A DNA stretch of 64,000 nucleotides from Rhodothermales bacterium (lineage in GTDB: Bacteria > Bacteroidota > Rhodothermia > Rhodothermales > JANQRZ01). This document shows positions 27,384 to 36,604 of this stretch, one piece after another; position 1 is the stretch's first letter, and every line of letters begins with the position of its first letter. The position numbers were made by a program, and so were the translations under genes. The DNA is taken from positions 62,001 to 126,000 of the forward strand of contig JBDUXZ010000034.1 in assembly GCA_039944855.1 (NCBI GenBank). Direction: 5' to 3'. The notes under the pieces are model-generated. The model had not been told where the DNA came from and ran no database searches. It saw only the letters and a list, made by a program, of their open reading frames with translations.

Positions 27384-29312
27384 ATGGGAAATCGCCGCCG
27401 CGTGTGGATTAAGTACGGGGTCGACCTCGTCCTCTGGGTGCTCGCGACGCCGCTCGCCTTCCTCCTGCGGCTGGAGGCCGACGCAGTCGCTTATGTGGAC
27501 GGAATGGTCGTCCTCCTCCTCATCGGGCTCCCGGTGAAGGCGCTGGCGGTGTACGCGATGCACCTGCCATGGCGGTCGTGGTACAAGGTGGGCCTTCGTG
27601 ACCTCTCTACGTTGCTGCAAGGGGTAGCCGTGGTCACCGTGTTCCTCATGGGCGTGGCCGTCTTCCTCTCGCCCGTGGTCACGATCCCGCGTAGCGTCCC
27701 GCTCCTCGAAGCGATGCTCGCCGTGCTCTTCCTGAGCTTCGCGCGGATGGCGACGCGGATGCTCAGCGAGACCCAGCGCCGCCACGTGGCGGGCAAGCGG
27801 AAGGACGTACGGCAGGTGCTGATCGTCGGGGCCGGCGAGTCCGGGACGATGATCGCCCGCGAGATGCTGCGCCACCCGGAATCCGGGCTCCGCCCCGTCG
27901 GCTTCGCCGACGACGACCCGGGCAAGCAGAAGAAGCGGTTCCTCGGGCTCCCCGTGCTCGGCAAACTGGACGACCTCCCGCGGGTCCTCGACACGTACCG
28001 CATCAATGAGGTCATCATCGCCATGCCGTCCGAGGCCGGCAGCGTCATCCGCCGCGTCGTCGAGCACACGCGCCACGCCGACATCGACCACCGCATCATC
28101 CCGGGCGTGTACGAGTTCCTCAGCGGGCAGGTGGCGATCTCACAGATCCGCAAGGTCAACCTCGAAGACCTCCTCCGCCGCGAGCCCGTCCGGCTCGACG
28201 TGAGCGACATCCGCGGCTACGTCGAGGGCCGCGTCGTCCTCGTGACGGGGGCGGGCGGGTCGATTGGCTCCGAGATCGTCCGGCAGGTCGCCCGCTTCGG
28301 GGCGCGCCGCGTGCTCCTGCTCGGGCGCGGCGAGAACAGCATCTACCAGATCCTCGGGGAGTGCCGGCGGAAGTGGCCCGACCTCGACGTCCGCCCGCTC
28401 ATCTGCGACGTCCGCGACCGCGAGCGGCTCAGCCACCTCTTCGAGCAGCACCACCCCGAGGTGGTCTTCCACGCCGCCGCGCACAAGCACGTCCCGCTGA
28501 TGGAGGGGAACCCCGACGAGGCCGTGCTCAACAACGTCGGTGGCACGCTGAACCTCGCCGACCTCGCCCTCGCCCACGGCGTCGAGCGCTTCGTCAATAT
28601 CTCGACCGATAAGGCCGTCAACCCTACGTCCGTGATGGGCGCGACGAAGCGCGTGGCCGAGTACGTCGTCGGCCGGGCGGCGAACTACGCCGAGCCGGGG
28701 CACAGCTTCGTCTCGGTCCGGTTCGGGAACGTGCTCGGGAGCCGCGGCAGCGTCGTCCCCCTCTTCAAGCAGCAGATCGCCGACGGCGGCCCGGTGACGG
28801 TCACGGACCCCGAGATGAAGCGGTACTTCATGACGATCCCGGAGGCCGCGCAACTCGTGCTGCAGGCGGGCGGGCTCGGGACGAACGGCCGCGTCTACGT
28901 GCTCGACATGGGCGAGCCGGTGAAGATCGTCGACCTCGCGCGCGACCTCATCCACCTCTCCGGCTTCGAACCGGACGTCGACATCCCGATCGTCTTCAAC
29001 GGCATCCGGCCGGGCGAGAAGCTCTTTGAAGAGCTGCTCACGGCCGAGGAGGGGACGGACTCGTCGCGGCACGAGAAGATCTTCGTCGCGCGCAAACAGG
29101 CCGTCGAGGGGGGCGCGCTCGACGAACACCTGACCGTGCTCTTCGACGCTGCGCACAGCCGGGACCCGCTCGCGATCATGGAAGCCCTCGCCGCCATCGT
29201 CCCGACCCACATGCTCCCGATTCCGAACCGCTCCACCAACTCCGGCGACGGCGCCTCCGGCGACGGCGCGGCGGAGCCGGAACTGCTCGCATCCCCGACC
29301 CTAAGGGCCTGA
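27384..29312 (+). CDS. Membrane NDP-sugar 4,6-dehydratase/epimerase (CapD/FlaA1 family)
   Basis: A 642-residue polysaccharide biosynthesis enzyme of the WbpM/PglF/CapD type. Four hydrophobic segments occupy ~7-120. A first nucleotide-binding domain follows (VLIVGAGESGTMIARE near 145), then a short-chain dehydrogenase domain from ~285 with VTGAGGSIGSE, and STDKAVNPTSVMGATKR, where the usual tyrosine of the YxxxK motif is Met, as in this family. It probably converts UDP-GlcNAc to a 4-keto-6-deoxy sugar for surface glycans. The ATG at 27384 is preferred to a TTG at 27345 because the membrane segment follows directly. It is monocistronic, with an AT-rich promoter and a strong terminator. Confidence 0.88.
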   Translation: MGNRRRVWIKYGVDLVLWVLATPLAFLLRLEADAVAYVDGMVVLLLIGLPVKALAVYAMHLPWRSWYKVGLRDLSTLLQGVAVVTVFLMGVAVFLSPVVTIPRSVPLLEAMLAVLFLSFARMATRMLSETQRRHVAGKRKDVRQVLIVGAGESGTMIAREMLRHPESGLRPVGFADDDPGKQKKRFLGLPVLGKLDDLPRVLDTYRINEVIIAMPSEAGSVIRRVVEHTRHADIDHRIIPGVYEFLSGQVAISQIRKVNLEDLLRREPVRLDVSDIRGYVEGRVVLVTGAGGSIGSEIVRQVARFGARRVLLLGRGENSIYQILGECRRKWPDLDVRPLICDVRDRERLSHLFEQHHPEVVFHAAAHKHVPLMEGNPDEAVLNNVGGTLNLADLALAHGVERFVNISTDKAVNPTSVMGATKRVAEYVVGRAANYAEPGHSFVSVRFGNVLGSRGSVVPLFKQQIADGGPVTVTDPEMKRYFMTIPEAAQLVLQAGGLGTNGRVYVLDMGEPVKIVDLARDLIHLSGFEPDVDIPIVFNGIRPGEKLFEELLTAEEGTDSSRHEKIFVARKQAVEGGALDEHLTVLFDAAHSRDPLAIMEALAAIVPTHMLPIPNRSTNSGDGASGDGAAEPELLASPTLRA

Positions 29313-29336
29313 GCCCGACCGAGCACGCCTAGGAAC

Positions 29337-29369
29337 GACGGGCCCGCCTTCCACCGAGGCGGGCCCGTC
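29337..29369 (+). terminator. Terminator after the dehydratase gene
   Basis: A 13-bp perfect stem (GACGGGCCCGCCT with AGGCGGGCCCGTC) with a 7-base loop, followed by TTCGTCTGTTC, 24 bases after the stop. Confidence 0.85.
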
Positions 29370-29542
29370 TTCGTCTGTTCGAGTGCGATGCGGTGCGGTG
29401 CGTGAGAATATGGGCGGATCCGCCCATGCGGCGGGGGCAGCGGCCAGGATAACATGGCTCCGACCCTGAACGTGCGGGTCGGGTGTCCCCTTGCGCGAGG
29501 CCCCGCCCGCTCTCTTTCCACCGCGCATCACGCTGAAATCGA

Positions 29543-30100
29543 ATGAACATCCTCAAGCTGTTCCCCCTCCTGCCGGCCCTGTTCCTGGGCGGCACCCTGT
29601 TCCTCGCCGCTTGCGACGCTAGCGACGACGCGGATGACGAACTCGCCCTCGGCCGTTTCGAGGCGGAGGTCCGTGGCGACCTCGAAATGAACCTCTCCGG
29701 CATCGCCGGCTTCACCACCGAGACCGATTCCATCGAAGGCATCGTGTTCTCGATTGGCCTGATCGACCCGGACGGCGAAGACTCCGTAATCTTCGTCGGG
29801 AGCGGGCAGCCGGCGAAGCGGACCTACGCGCTATCGCCGCCCGACGATGAAGAAGCCGAGTCCGGCGCGCTGTTCTTCGTGAGCACCTCGGACGACGAAG
29901 GCGCGTTCTACGCCTCGAATGGTGGCTCGCTCACGCTTACCGCCGTCAGCAGCAGCGGCCTCCAGGGGCGGTTCTCGTTCACGGCCGTCAATGCCTTCGA
30001 CGAGGACGACACGCTCACGCTGCGGGGCACGTTCAACGCCCGCGCCGGCGAGGTCGATGACGCGACGGGAAGCCAGGCGGAGGTGTGGCTGACACGGTAA
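29543..30100 (+). CDS. Small lipoprotein, paralogue family A
   Basis: A 185-residue lipoprotein (signal ending LFLAAC) followed by a DDADDE linker. The rest is a predicted beta-sandwich. GGSLTLTAVSSSGLQGRFSFTA and LTLRGTFNA correspond to similar segments in the two lipoproteins at 48764 and 49391, so the three look paralogous though divergent. No catalytic residues are evident. A surface or periplasmic binding role is possible. Flanked by terminators on both sides, it is a single-gene unit. Confidence 0.75.
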   Translation: MNILKLFPLLPALFLGGTLFLAACDASDDADDELALGRFEAEVRGDLEMNLSGIAGFTTETDSIEGIVFSIGLIDPDGEDSVIFVGSGQPAKRTYALSPPDDEEAESGALFFVSTSDDEGAFYASNGGSLTLTAVSSSGLQGRFSFTAVNAFDEDDTLTLRGTFNARAGEVDDATGSQAEVWLTR

Positions 30101-30122
30101 CGCGCACGGCAAACGTCCCACG

Positions 30123-30157
30123 CCCGGCGCTCCGCGGTGACTTCGTGGAGCGCCGGG
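30123..30157. terminator. Hairpin terminator
   Basis: An 11-bp perfect stem (CCCGGCGCTCC with GGAGCGCCGGG) lies between the convergent lipoprotein and LuxR-type genes and may serve both. There is no long T-tract. Confidence 0.65.
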
Positions 30158-30188
30158 TCCGTGTCTCGACCTCGGCCGAGCCGCCCCG

Positions 30189-31301
30189 TCAGGCTGCTCC
30201 CATCAGGCGGGCGGCGACGGCGGCCCGGCTCGTGAGCCCGAGCTTCGAAAGCACGCTCTCGACGTGGTGCCGCGCGGTGTGAGGCGAGACGAACAGCCGC
30301 TCGGCGAGGTCGGCGTTCGAGCGGCCCTCGGCGAGGAGGACCGCCACCTCGGCCTCCCGCTTCGTCAGCCCGTGGCGGGTGCGGACAACCTCGGGGTTGG
30401 GCAGCGCGGGCGGTGCGTCGAGGGCCACGGAGATGAGGACGGCTTCGCCGAAGCCGCTGCCCGTTGCGGGGAGGAGGAGGCCGCGCAGCGCGTAGCATCC
30501 CCGGCTCGTCGTGGCCTCGCGTTCGGCCGTAGGCGGGGCGGCCGGCTCGTGGCGGAGGGGGAAGGCGAGGGCCCGGAGACGACGGGCGAGCACGCGGAGT
30601 TCGACCTCGACCCGATCTCGCTCGGGGTCAGCGTCGAGGAGCCGGGTGAGAGCGGGGTTGCGGTGGAGGAGGCGGCCGTCGGCGTCGAAGGCGGCGAGGG
30701 GCTCGGAGACGGCGTCGAGCGTGTGGCGGTGGGCGCCGAAGCGGAGGAGCGCGTCGAGCCCAGCGCGGAACGAGGGGAGGAGCGTGCTGAGAGCGGCCGT
30801 CGTCTGCTCACCGAAGGCAAAGCCGCCGTGGGTGCCGTGGAGCGCCCAGATCATCGCATCGCCGACGGCCGTGGAGCGGACGAGCACGGCGAAGTCGTTG
30901 TAGCGTTGGCCCTGGAGCACGTCCGCCACGATCGGCGAGTCGAGCATCCGGTGACCGTTGGTCTCGACGAGGTGGCGGCTCTGGTCCCACGAGAGCACCT
31001 CTTGGCCGGTCTGCTGCCGGAGCCGGTACCACGTAACGATAACGGGGTCGGTGAAGAGGATGCCCTCCGACGTGACCCCGGCGATGTAATCGTCCACGCC
31101 GTCGGCCACTTCGGGGGCGTCCTCGCTCTGGTAGCGGCCCGGCTCGGAGGGCGAGATGACGACGACGCGCTCGCCGCCGATGAAGTCGCGCACGAGGCGG
31201 CCGGCCTCCTGGATCCACGCCGTCGCGTCGGGTGCGGCGAGGGGGTTGAGGAGCGCGCGGCTGGCGGATTCGAGCCGGTGGAGGTGGGTGGAGGAGAGCA
31301 C
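30189..31301 (-). CDS. LuxR-type transcriptional regulator
   Basis: About 370 residues. The C-terminus is a LuxR/FixJ helix-turn-helix (LTKREAEVAVLLAEGRSNADLAERLFVSPHTARHHVESVLSKLG split around 315-360), which binds DNA. The N-terminal ~300 residues have no receiver domain; FDADGRLLHRNPALTRLL near 225 looks PAS-like. The start is uncertain: GTG at 31301 is chosen because the AT-rich presumed promoter lies at ~31320-31340, while an ATG at 31388 would be upstream of it. Target genes are unknown; its neighbours encode surface and secreted proteins. Confidence 0.78.
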   Translation of the reverse strand: MLSSTHLHRLESASRALLNPLAAPDATAWIQEAGRLVRDFIGGERVVVISPSEPGRYQSEDAPEVADGVDDYIAGVTSEGILFTDPVIVTWYRLRQQTGQEVLSWDQSRHLVETNGHRMLDSPIVADVLQGQRYNDFAVLVRSTAVGDAMIWALHGTHGGFAFGEQTTAALSTLLPSFRAGLDALLRFGAHRHTLDAVSEPLAAFDADGRLLHRNPALTRLLDADPERDRVEVELRVLARRLRALAFPLRHEPAAPPTAEREATTSRGCYALRGLLLPATGSGFGEAVLISVALDAPPALPNPEVVRTRHGLTKREAEVAVLLAEGRSNADLAERLFVSPHTARHHVESVLSKLGLTSRAAVAARLMGAA

Positions 31302-31600
31302 GGCGCAGGCATGAGGACGGCGGAGTACTATGTTAAAAAGAACCCCGTCGGTCTTCGCTTCCTCGGCCGTGCCTCTGTCGAATTTCATCGATGCCGGTCC
31401 CGCGAGCGGACACGACCTGCTCGGCGTCGATTCAACCTTTCGGCGGCGCCGTCCCGGTAGCAGGCCCGGTAGCAGGACGCTGGATAACGCGAGCCCGATG
31501 CGAACAATGTCGCTTCGAGCTTGGGGCGGGAGAGGACGTGGCGTTGCCACCGCAAACGGCGAGGGCGGCCCACCACCGGCCGCCCCCGCGGCAGCGCAGG
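31302..31600. other. Intergenic region with AT-rich patch
   Basis: An AT-rich patch (TTCTTTTTAACATAGTA on the minus strand, about 31325-31343) is the likely promoter zone of the LuxR-type gene. A hairpin terminator for the upstream T9SS gene lies at 31563-31585. Repeated GGTAGCAGG units occur near 31459-31475. I support no gene here. Confidence 0.5.
31563..31585 (-). terminator. Hairpin terminator of the T9SS pair
   Basis: An 8-bp stem (GGGCGGCC with GGCCGCCC) and 7-base loop lie 16 bases beyond the stop of the minus-strand T9SS gene. Confidence 0.6.
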
Positions 31601-32686
31601 TCATTCCACGATCGTAACGCGGCGCGTCTCGGTGCGGTCGCCCGCCACGATACGGACGAGGTAGAGTCCGGCAGGCAAGCCGTCAGGCCGCCACGGCGCC
31701 TGCTGCGGGCCCGCCGCCCGCGTCTCATCGAGCACGGTGGCGACGATGCGGCCCAGCACGTCGAATACCTCGATGCGAACGGTCCCCGCCGTGGCCGGTG
31801 CGAAGCCGAGCGTCACGGTCTGCCCACGTCGGAGCGGGTTCGGATAGGCGGAGAGGAGCGCCTGCCCCGGCGCCGCGTCGGGCTCCGACGCCGTCGTCGG
31901 CGTCTGAACGACGTAGCCGCCGCTCTCGACGTTGCCCTCACCGTCGAGGTCGATGCTGGCGCCGAGCCCGGTGCGCGTCACGAACGAGATCGAGTACGAC
32001 GAATCCTGGCCGACGACGAACGAGGTGTCAGGGTCCGTGCTGACGACGCGAACGGTCTGGAACGTCCGCGACGAGAGCATGAGCGCCTCGGCCGAGCCGG
32101 CCGGCGTGACGAGCGTGCCCCACCCGACGACCTCGTTCTCGACGGTCTCCTCGATCCGAATCTGCTCGACGAAGGGGACGAATTGTAGCTCGTACGTGTC
32201 GGTCCACGCGGTCCCGAACGCCAGCGGGAACGCGAAGAGCCGATTGGGCGGTGCGAACCTCAGCAGGACGACGCCAGGCTCGCCGTCCACCTCGCCCTCG
32301 GCAGCGAAACCACGGATCGCGAGGGCGTCGGCGGTAGTGTCGTAGAACCCGAAGGCGACGGAGTCCGACTCGGGAATGGCCGTGCGGACGATGAGGTCGG
32401 CCTCGGCGAGGTGGGGGTCGTCGGAGCCGAGGACGGGCGGGGCGACGACCTCGGAGACGGCCGTGATGCCCACGTCGAACGAGAGGCCGGAGAAGTCCCA
32501 CGTCCGGTTCGCCCCGCCCGTCGCCGCGATCACGGCGAGGGCGGACGACGGCCCGGTCTCGAACGAGGTCGCCGTCGTGGGGCGGCTGAGCTGGCCGAGG
32601 ATGTCGGAGCGCGTGAGGGTGAGCTGCGCGTGCGCGGCCGGAGCGGCAGCGAGGAGCAGGAAAAGGAGTAGCGGTTTCAGGGTCAT
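31601..32686 (-). CDS. T9SS-secreted protein, unknown function
   Basis: 361 residues with signal peptide (MTLKPLLLFLLLAAAPAAHAQ) chosen as start; longer in-frame codons run antisense to real sequence. The body is beta-rich (~25-275) with no motif I recognise; phrases such as TWDFSGLSF and FGTAWTDTYELQF are common in secreted Bacteroidota proteins of unknown role. The last ~80 residues are a T9SS sorting domain with YPNPLRRGQTV, a Leu in place of the usual Phe. It lies 98 bases after the next T9SS gene and could share its transcript. Confidence 0.8.
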   Translation of the reverse strand: MTLKPLLLFLLLAAAPAAHAQLTLTRSDILGQLSRPTTATSFETGPSSALAVIAATGGANRTWDFSGLSFDVGITAVSEVVAPPVLGSDDPHLAEADLIVRTAIPESDSVAFGFYDTTADALAIRGFAAEGEVDGEPGVVLLRFAPPNRLFAFPLAFGTAWTDTYELQFVPFVEQIRIEETVENEVVGWGTLVTPAGSAEALMLSSRTFQTVRVVSTDPDTSFVVGQDSSYSISFVTRTGLGASIDLDGEGNVESGGYVVQTPTTASEPDAAPGQALLSAYPNPLRRGQTVTLGFAPATAGTVRIEVFDVLGRIVATVLDETRAAGPQQAPWRPDGLPAGLYLVRIVAGDRTETRRVTIVE

Positions 32687-32784
32687 GGTCGTGCATGCGC
32701 CGGAGGACGCGGGTGGAGGGGAGAAGGAGCCGGGCGGAACGGGCTCCGCCCAGCAGGGAACCAGCAGGGGAACCAGCGGAGGAG

Positions 32785-34158
32785 CTAGCGGAGGAGCGTG
32801 ACGCGACGCGTGAGCGTGAACCCCTCGCCACGGGCGCGGACGACGTAGAGCCCGCTCGGGAGTGCGACCGCCTCCAGCGCCAGCGTGCGCACCTCCCCCC
32901 CCGCGACGGCCCCGTCGAAGAGCGTCGCCACGTTCCGGCCGAGCGCGTCGAAGAGCTCGACGGTGACGCGTTGCGCGGCTGGCGCGGTGAGCACGAGCGC
33001 CGTGCTCGTGCGGAACGGGTTGGGATAAGCCGCCGAAAGCGCGAGCGCGTCGGGGGCCGCACCCGGATCGCCCGCCGTCACGGCGACGACCTGCGCCACG
33101 ATGCCCTCGTCCGTGCAGACGACCGCGACCTCGTAGGCTTCGGGGCTGACGACGATGTCTTCTGACTCGTAGCACCCCGAGACGCTGCCGTTGCCGGTGT
33201 GCGTGAGGACAGCGAAGGTCTGGCCCACCGTAGGCACGAACCCGTCGGCGAAGGTGAGGAAGAGCCGGCCGTTAACCGTCACGTCGCCGTTCTCGACGTC
33301 GAGTTGGTCGTACCCAGTGCCGGGCGCGGTGCCCGCGAGGTCGATCTGGAGGTCGTGCTCGTTCGTCGTCATCGGGAAGTCGCCCCGGACGGACAGGACG
33401 GCGGGCACGCCAGCCCCGTTGCCGGGTTGCGTGCTCCCCGCATTCGTGAACGCGATCCCGCTGTCCACGTCCAGCACGGACGTCCCGCGGAGCGTGGCGG
33501 TGTTGCCCTGCGTGAGCTGGCCGGGGCTGACGAACTCGAGCCCGCCGCCGTTGACGACGAGGGCGCCGGCGTTGTTGAACTGGACGTTCATCGCCGTGCC
33601 ACCGACACCCTCGGTGACCCACGTCCCCCCGTTCGTAACGACGGGCTCGGTCGATGTGACGCTGACGCGGGCGATGGAGTGCGAGCCGACGGCGCTGTCG
33701 GTGAAGGTCCGGCCGGTGCGGTTGAGCAGGACAGCGCCGTCCGTCATGTTGATGTTGCCGTTGGACCACGTGGCGCCGCCCGCGAGGTCGAGCGTGCCGG
33801 AGATCCGCATCGAGACCTGGCTGCTGAACGTGCTCTCGCCGAAGACGGTGACGGCGGCGCCCAGCGTCCCGCCATCGATCCAGGCGAAGGCGCCGTTGAC
33901 GGTGAGGGCACCGCTGCCGGTGAGCGTGCCCCGGCTGAAGGTGAGGGCACCGATCGTGGCGGCGGTGTTGAGCGTGACGACGGCGTCGAACGTGTTGACG
34001 GTGACGTCGTCGTCGGCGCCGGGGACGGTGCCGCAGGACCAGTTCGTGGCGACGTTCCAGTCGCCCGTGCCGCCCGTCCACGCGCAGTCGGTGGCGAGGG
34101 CGGGGCGGAAGAGCGGGAAGCTCGCGAGGAGGAGCAGGAGGGTTGTAGTCGTGCGCAT
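32785..34158 (-). CDS. T9SS-secreted beta-helix-like protein
   Basis: 457 residues. The start at 34158 gives a signal peptide (MRTTTTLLLLLASFPLF...LAT). CAWTGGTGDWNVATNWSCGTVPGADDDV is the opening seen in parallel beta-helix and autotransporter-adhesin-like proteins. It is followed by short G/T/N-rich repeats and a DLQIDLAG...YDQLDVENGDVTVNGRL segment like those that close such helices. The C-terminus is a T9SS sorting domain (YPNPFRTSTA). It may be an adhesin or surface fibre. A weak promoter-like GAGCTTCG lies at 34198-34191 on the minus strand. Confidence 0.8.
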   Translation of the reverse strand: MRTTTTLLLLLASFPLFRPALATDCAWTGGTGDWNVATNWSCGTVPGADDDVTVNTFDAVVTLNTAATIGALTFSRGTLTGSGALTVNGAFAWIDGGTLGAAVTVFGESTFSSQVSMRISGTLDLAGGATWSNGNINMTDGAVLLNRTGRTFTDSAVGSHSIARVSVTSTEPVVTNGGTWVTEGVGGTAMNVQFNNAGALVVNGGGLEFVSPGQLTQGNTATLRGTSVLDVDSGIAFTNAGSTQPGNGAGVPAVLSVRGDFPMTTNEHDLQIDLAGTAPGTGYDQLDVENGDVTVNGRLFLTFADGFVPTVGQTFAVLTHTGNGSVSGCYESEDIVVSPEAYEVAVVCTDEGIVAQVVAVTAGDPGAAPDALALSAAYPNPFRTSTALVLTAPAAQRVTVELFDALGRNVATLFDGAVAGGEVRTLALEAVALPSGLYVVRARGEGFTLTRRVTLLR

Positions 34159-34335
34159 GGCGGTCGGGTCAGGGGAGAGAGAGGTGGAGCCGAAGCTCAC
34201 GGATCTCAACTTCCCCCTGTCACGCCGCCCTCCACATGGGCAGACCTGCCTATTTATCGGGCGCGTCGCACGCCCGCTCCAGCCTCGGCGTCACCGGTTC
34301 GACCTCCGCGGGAGGCCTCGCCCCACGCCGGTGGG

Positions 34336-34584
34336 CTACGGCGCGTCGTGCCAGTGCTGGTGCTCCTCGGACCACACGCGACCCGGCACCGCCGAGCCGT
34401 CGGAGTCGTCATCCCCAGCATCCGTGAAGGCGATGCCGGCGAGGAACAGGCCACCGAGAAGGACGAGCGCGACGAGCGCCCCGGTCCACTTCGCTTCCTT
34501 GTACCACGGCGTTTTTCCGGCGCAGCAGTGCTTGTGTTTCTTGCCGCTGCCGCAGGGGCAGGGCTCGTTTCTTCCGGCGTTCAT
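34336..34584 (-). CDS. SEC-C zinc-motif mini membrane protein
   Basis: 82 residues. The N-terminus is a SEC-C metal-binding motif, NEPCPCGSGKKHKHCC (6-21), as at the C-terminus of SecA, where it binds zinc and SecB or ribosomes. A single hydrophobic segment follows (~35-51), then an acidic tail ending in EEHQHWHDAP. The arrangement puts the zinc motif at the cytoplasmic face of the membrane. Partner unknown; a link to secretion or translation is conceivable. It has its own candidate promoter. Confidence 0.78.
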   Translation of the reverse strand: MNAGRNEPCPCGSGKKHKHCCAGKTPWYKEAKWTGALVALVLLGGLFLAGIAFTDAGDDDSDGSAVPGRVWSEEHQHWHDAP

Positions 34585-34610
34585 AACGTGCGGGGTTGTG
34601 GGACGGAGAG

Positions 34611-34618
34611 GGAAGATA
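34611..34618 (-). promoter_or_regulatory. Candidate -7 box TATCTTCC
   Basis: TAnnTTnn box on the minus strand, 26 bases before the SEC-C gene start. No clear -33 element. Confidence 0.4.
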
Positions 34619-34651
34619 GCACGCGGCCGGGCTCAGGGGTTCGTGCCGGGC

Positions 34652-36604
34652 TCAGGCGTAGGTCGTGAGCACGACGAGGTCGTCGCTCGGCCCGAGCGCC
34701 CACTCGGTCTTCTTCGGCGGGTTGAGCCGGACGGTGCTGCCGGTCTCGCCGTCGCGAGGCGCGAGGCGCACGCCGAGGGCGATCTCGCCCCGCTGCGTCG
34801 CGCGCTGCTGGATCGCGGGGAACGTGACCGGCTCGGTGCCGAGTCCATACCGCGGCGCTGGCACGAAGGCGATCTCAGCCCCGCCGGGGCCGAACAGCTC
34901 GTCGAACACGGCGCGCAATTCCGGGCGCAGGGCGACCTGGGCGAGCATGTGGCTCAGGATCATCGGGCTGATCAGGACCTCGCTTGGGCGGCGGCGGAAA
35001 AGCGAGAGGTTCTCGGGGTCGAGGAGTTCGAGGAGGATCTCGGGGCCGTCATCCGGCAGGAGGTCGCGCAGGAGGAGGTGACCGAGGATGGTCCGCGCGT
35101 CGGACTCCGCGCCCGACTCCAGCCAGTCGCTCCCGATGAGGACGACGTTCGTGTAGGCATCCGGATTCGCGCGCCGCAGGTCGGCGGGCGCGTTGTAGTC
35201 GCCCTCGATGTGGGTGAGGGCGATCCGGCTCGGGCGGACGTCGTAGCGCTCCATGTAACGCTCCCGCTCGGCGGCCGGGACGAGCGAGAGGATGTCGATC
35301 TGGAAGGCCTCCTCGTGGTAGCTGTCGAACTCCTGCAGGAGCGCGGGGACGCGGTGGCTCCAGCCGAGGAGGAGGATCTGCCGTTCTTCCACGGGACGAC
35401 CCGTTCGCGGAGCCGATTCTCCGGTTGCTATGGCGGCAGGGGTGAAGCGGGGGTCGGGCGCCGCGTCGTCGTAGTCTCGGGCGAGGAGGACGAAGCGGTC
35501 GCCGGGCGCGGCGGTGAAGTCCGAGCGCGGGTTGAGGAACGGCGAGAAGCTCTCGCCGTGCTGGCGGACGATGCCGAGGAGTACGGCGGTGGGGAACGCA
35601 CCGTGCAGCGCGTGCAGCGGGAGGCCGTCGAAGGCGGGGTGCTCGCGGATGTAGAGTTCGTTGCCGCGCCCGTGGGAAAGCAACTCGCCGTAAACGTGGG
35701 AGAGGCCCCGGTGCCGCACGTTCTGTGCGATGAGCCGGCTGATGATCGAGTCGCTGGCGAGGAGCTCGACCCGGCCGCCGTAGGCCCCGCGCGCGATCGG
35801 GATCTTCTGCGCGTCGAAGATCTCGGCGACGACGGGGGGGAGCGGGCGCGCCGTGCCGGCTCCTGTGCGCACGGCGGGGTGGTTCGTCATCGAGAGCAGC
35901 GTCTTGATGACCTGGGTGTCGGCGCTCGCGTCCTTGTCGCTGAAGTCGGCGGCGGGGAGGAGAATCGTCGCGGCGTTGAGGAAGTCGACGCGGCGGAGGT
36001 GGTCGAGGCGGAGCGGGGTCCCGGAGCGGAGGATGACCTGCCGCTCGTTCCAGAGTGCGCCGAGCCGTTCGCGCAGCTCGAGGAGGAGCGGGGCCGGCTC
36101 CTCTTCGGCGAGGATCGCGATGCGGAGCCCGCGCGTGCCGTGGCGCCGGAGGAACCGCCGCATCCGCCCCTCCGACAGGATCAGCTCGCGGACGACGGCC
36201 GCCGTCCGGTTCGTCCACCCGAGGATCACGATGTGGTTGCGCAGCGCGACCGGCGTGTGTCCCCCTTCGAGCTCCTCGATCGTCTGGTTCAGCCACTGCG
36301 TGAGGATCGCGATGAGCGCGCCGAGGAAGAGGACGATGCCGGCGACCGTCAAGAACGTCGACACCGTGCGCAGGAAGGCACCCTCGTCGTCGCCGAGGTA
36401 GCCGGAGTCCGTCATGCGGAGGAAGGCCCACCAGATCGCCTCGCCGGGCTGCGCGAATCCGCCCGTGAAGAGGTAAACGAGCAGGCCCGCGACGAGCGCG
36501 ATCGCCCCCATCACGAGCGCAATCACGAGGAGGCGGAACAGCGCGCCGCGTAGGATGAATCGTTCGAGCCGGAACTTGAAGCGGTTGGCGAGGCGGCGCG
36601 GCAT
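34652..36604 (-). CDS. CASTOR/POLLUX-like ion channel with RCK-type domains
   Basis: A 650-residue membrane protein. Hydrophobic segments at ~22-47 and ~82-103 flank a pore helix and filter-like stretch (WWAFLRMTDSGYLGDDEG, 58-75). The large cytoplasmic part has two nucleotide-binding-like domains, starting with HIVILGWTNRTAAVVREL (~124) and QILLLGWSHRVPALL (~405). This matches the CASTOR/POLLUX/DMI1 channel family, tetrameric cation channels gated by cytoplasmic RCK domains. The start at 36604 is the ATG nearest the first membrane segment. Ion selectivity and ligand cannot be read from the sequence. It stands alone with no obvious operon partner. Confidence 0.82.
   Translation of the reverse strand: MPRRLANRFKFRLERFILRGALFRLLVIALVMGAIALVAGLLVYLFTGGFAQPGEAIWWAFLRMTDSGYLGDDEGAFLRTVSTFLTVAGIVLFLGALIAILTQWLNQTIEELEGGHTPVALRNHIVILGWTNRTAAVVRELILSEGRMRRFLRRHGTRGLRIAILAEEEPAPLLLELRERLGALWNERQVILRSGTPLRLDHLRRVDFLNAATILLPAADFSDKDASADTQVIKTLLSMTNHPAVRTGAGTARPLPPVVAEIFDAQKIPIARGAYGGRVELLASDSIISRLIAQNVRHRGLSHVYGELLSHGRGNELYIREHPAFDGLPLHALHGAFPTAVLLGIVRQHGESFSPFLNPRSDFTAAPGDRFVLLARDYDDAAPDPRFTPAAIATGESAPRTGRPVEERQILLLGWSHRVPALLQEFDSYHEEAFQIDILSLVPAAERERYMERYDVRPSRIALTHIEGDYNAPADLRRANPDAYTNVVLIGSDWLESGAESDARTILGHLLLRDLLPDDGPEILLELLDPENLSLFRRRPSEVLISPMILSHMLAQVALRPELRAVFDELFGPGGAEIAFVPAPRYGLGTEPVTFPAIQQRATQRGEIALGVRLAPRDGETGSTVRLNPPKKTEWALGPSDDLVVLTTYA

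Noticed and set aside
34230-34330. A GGTTCGACCTCC string resembling a tRNA T-arm
   Set aside because: No acceptor stem, D-arm or anticodon arm can be drawn around it.
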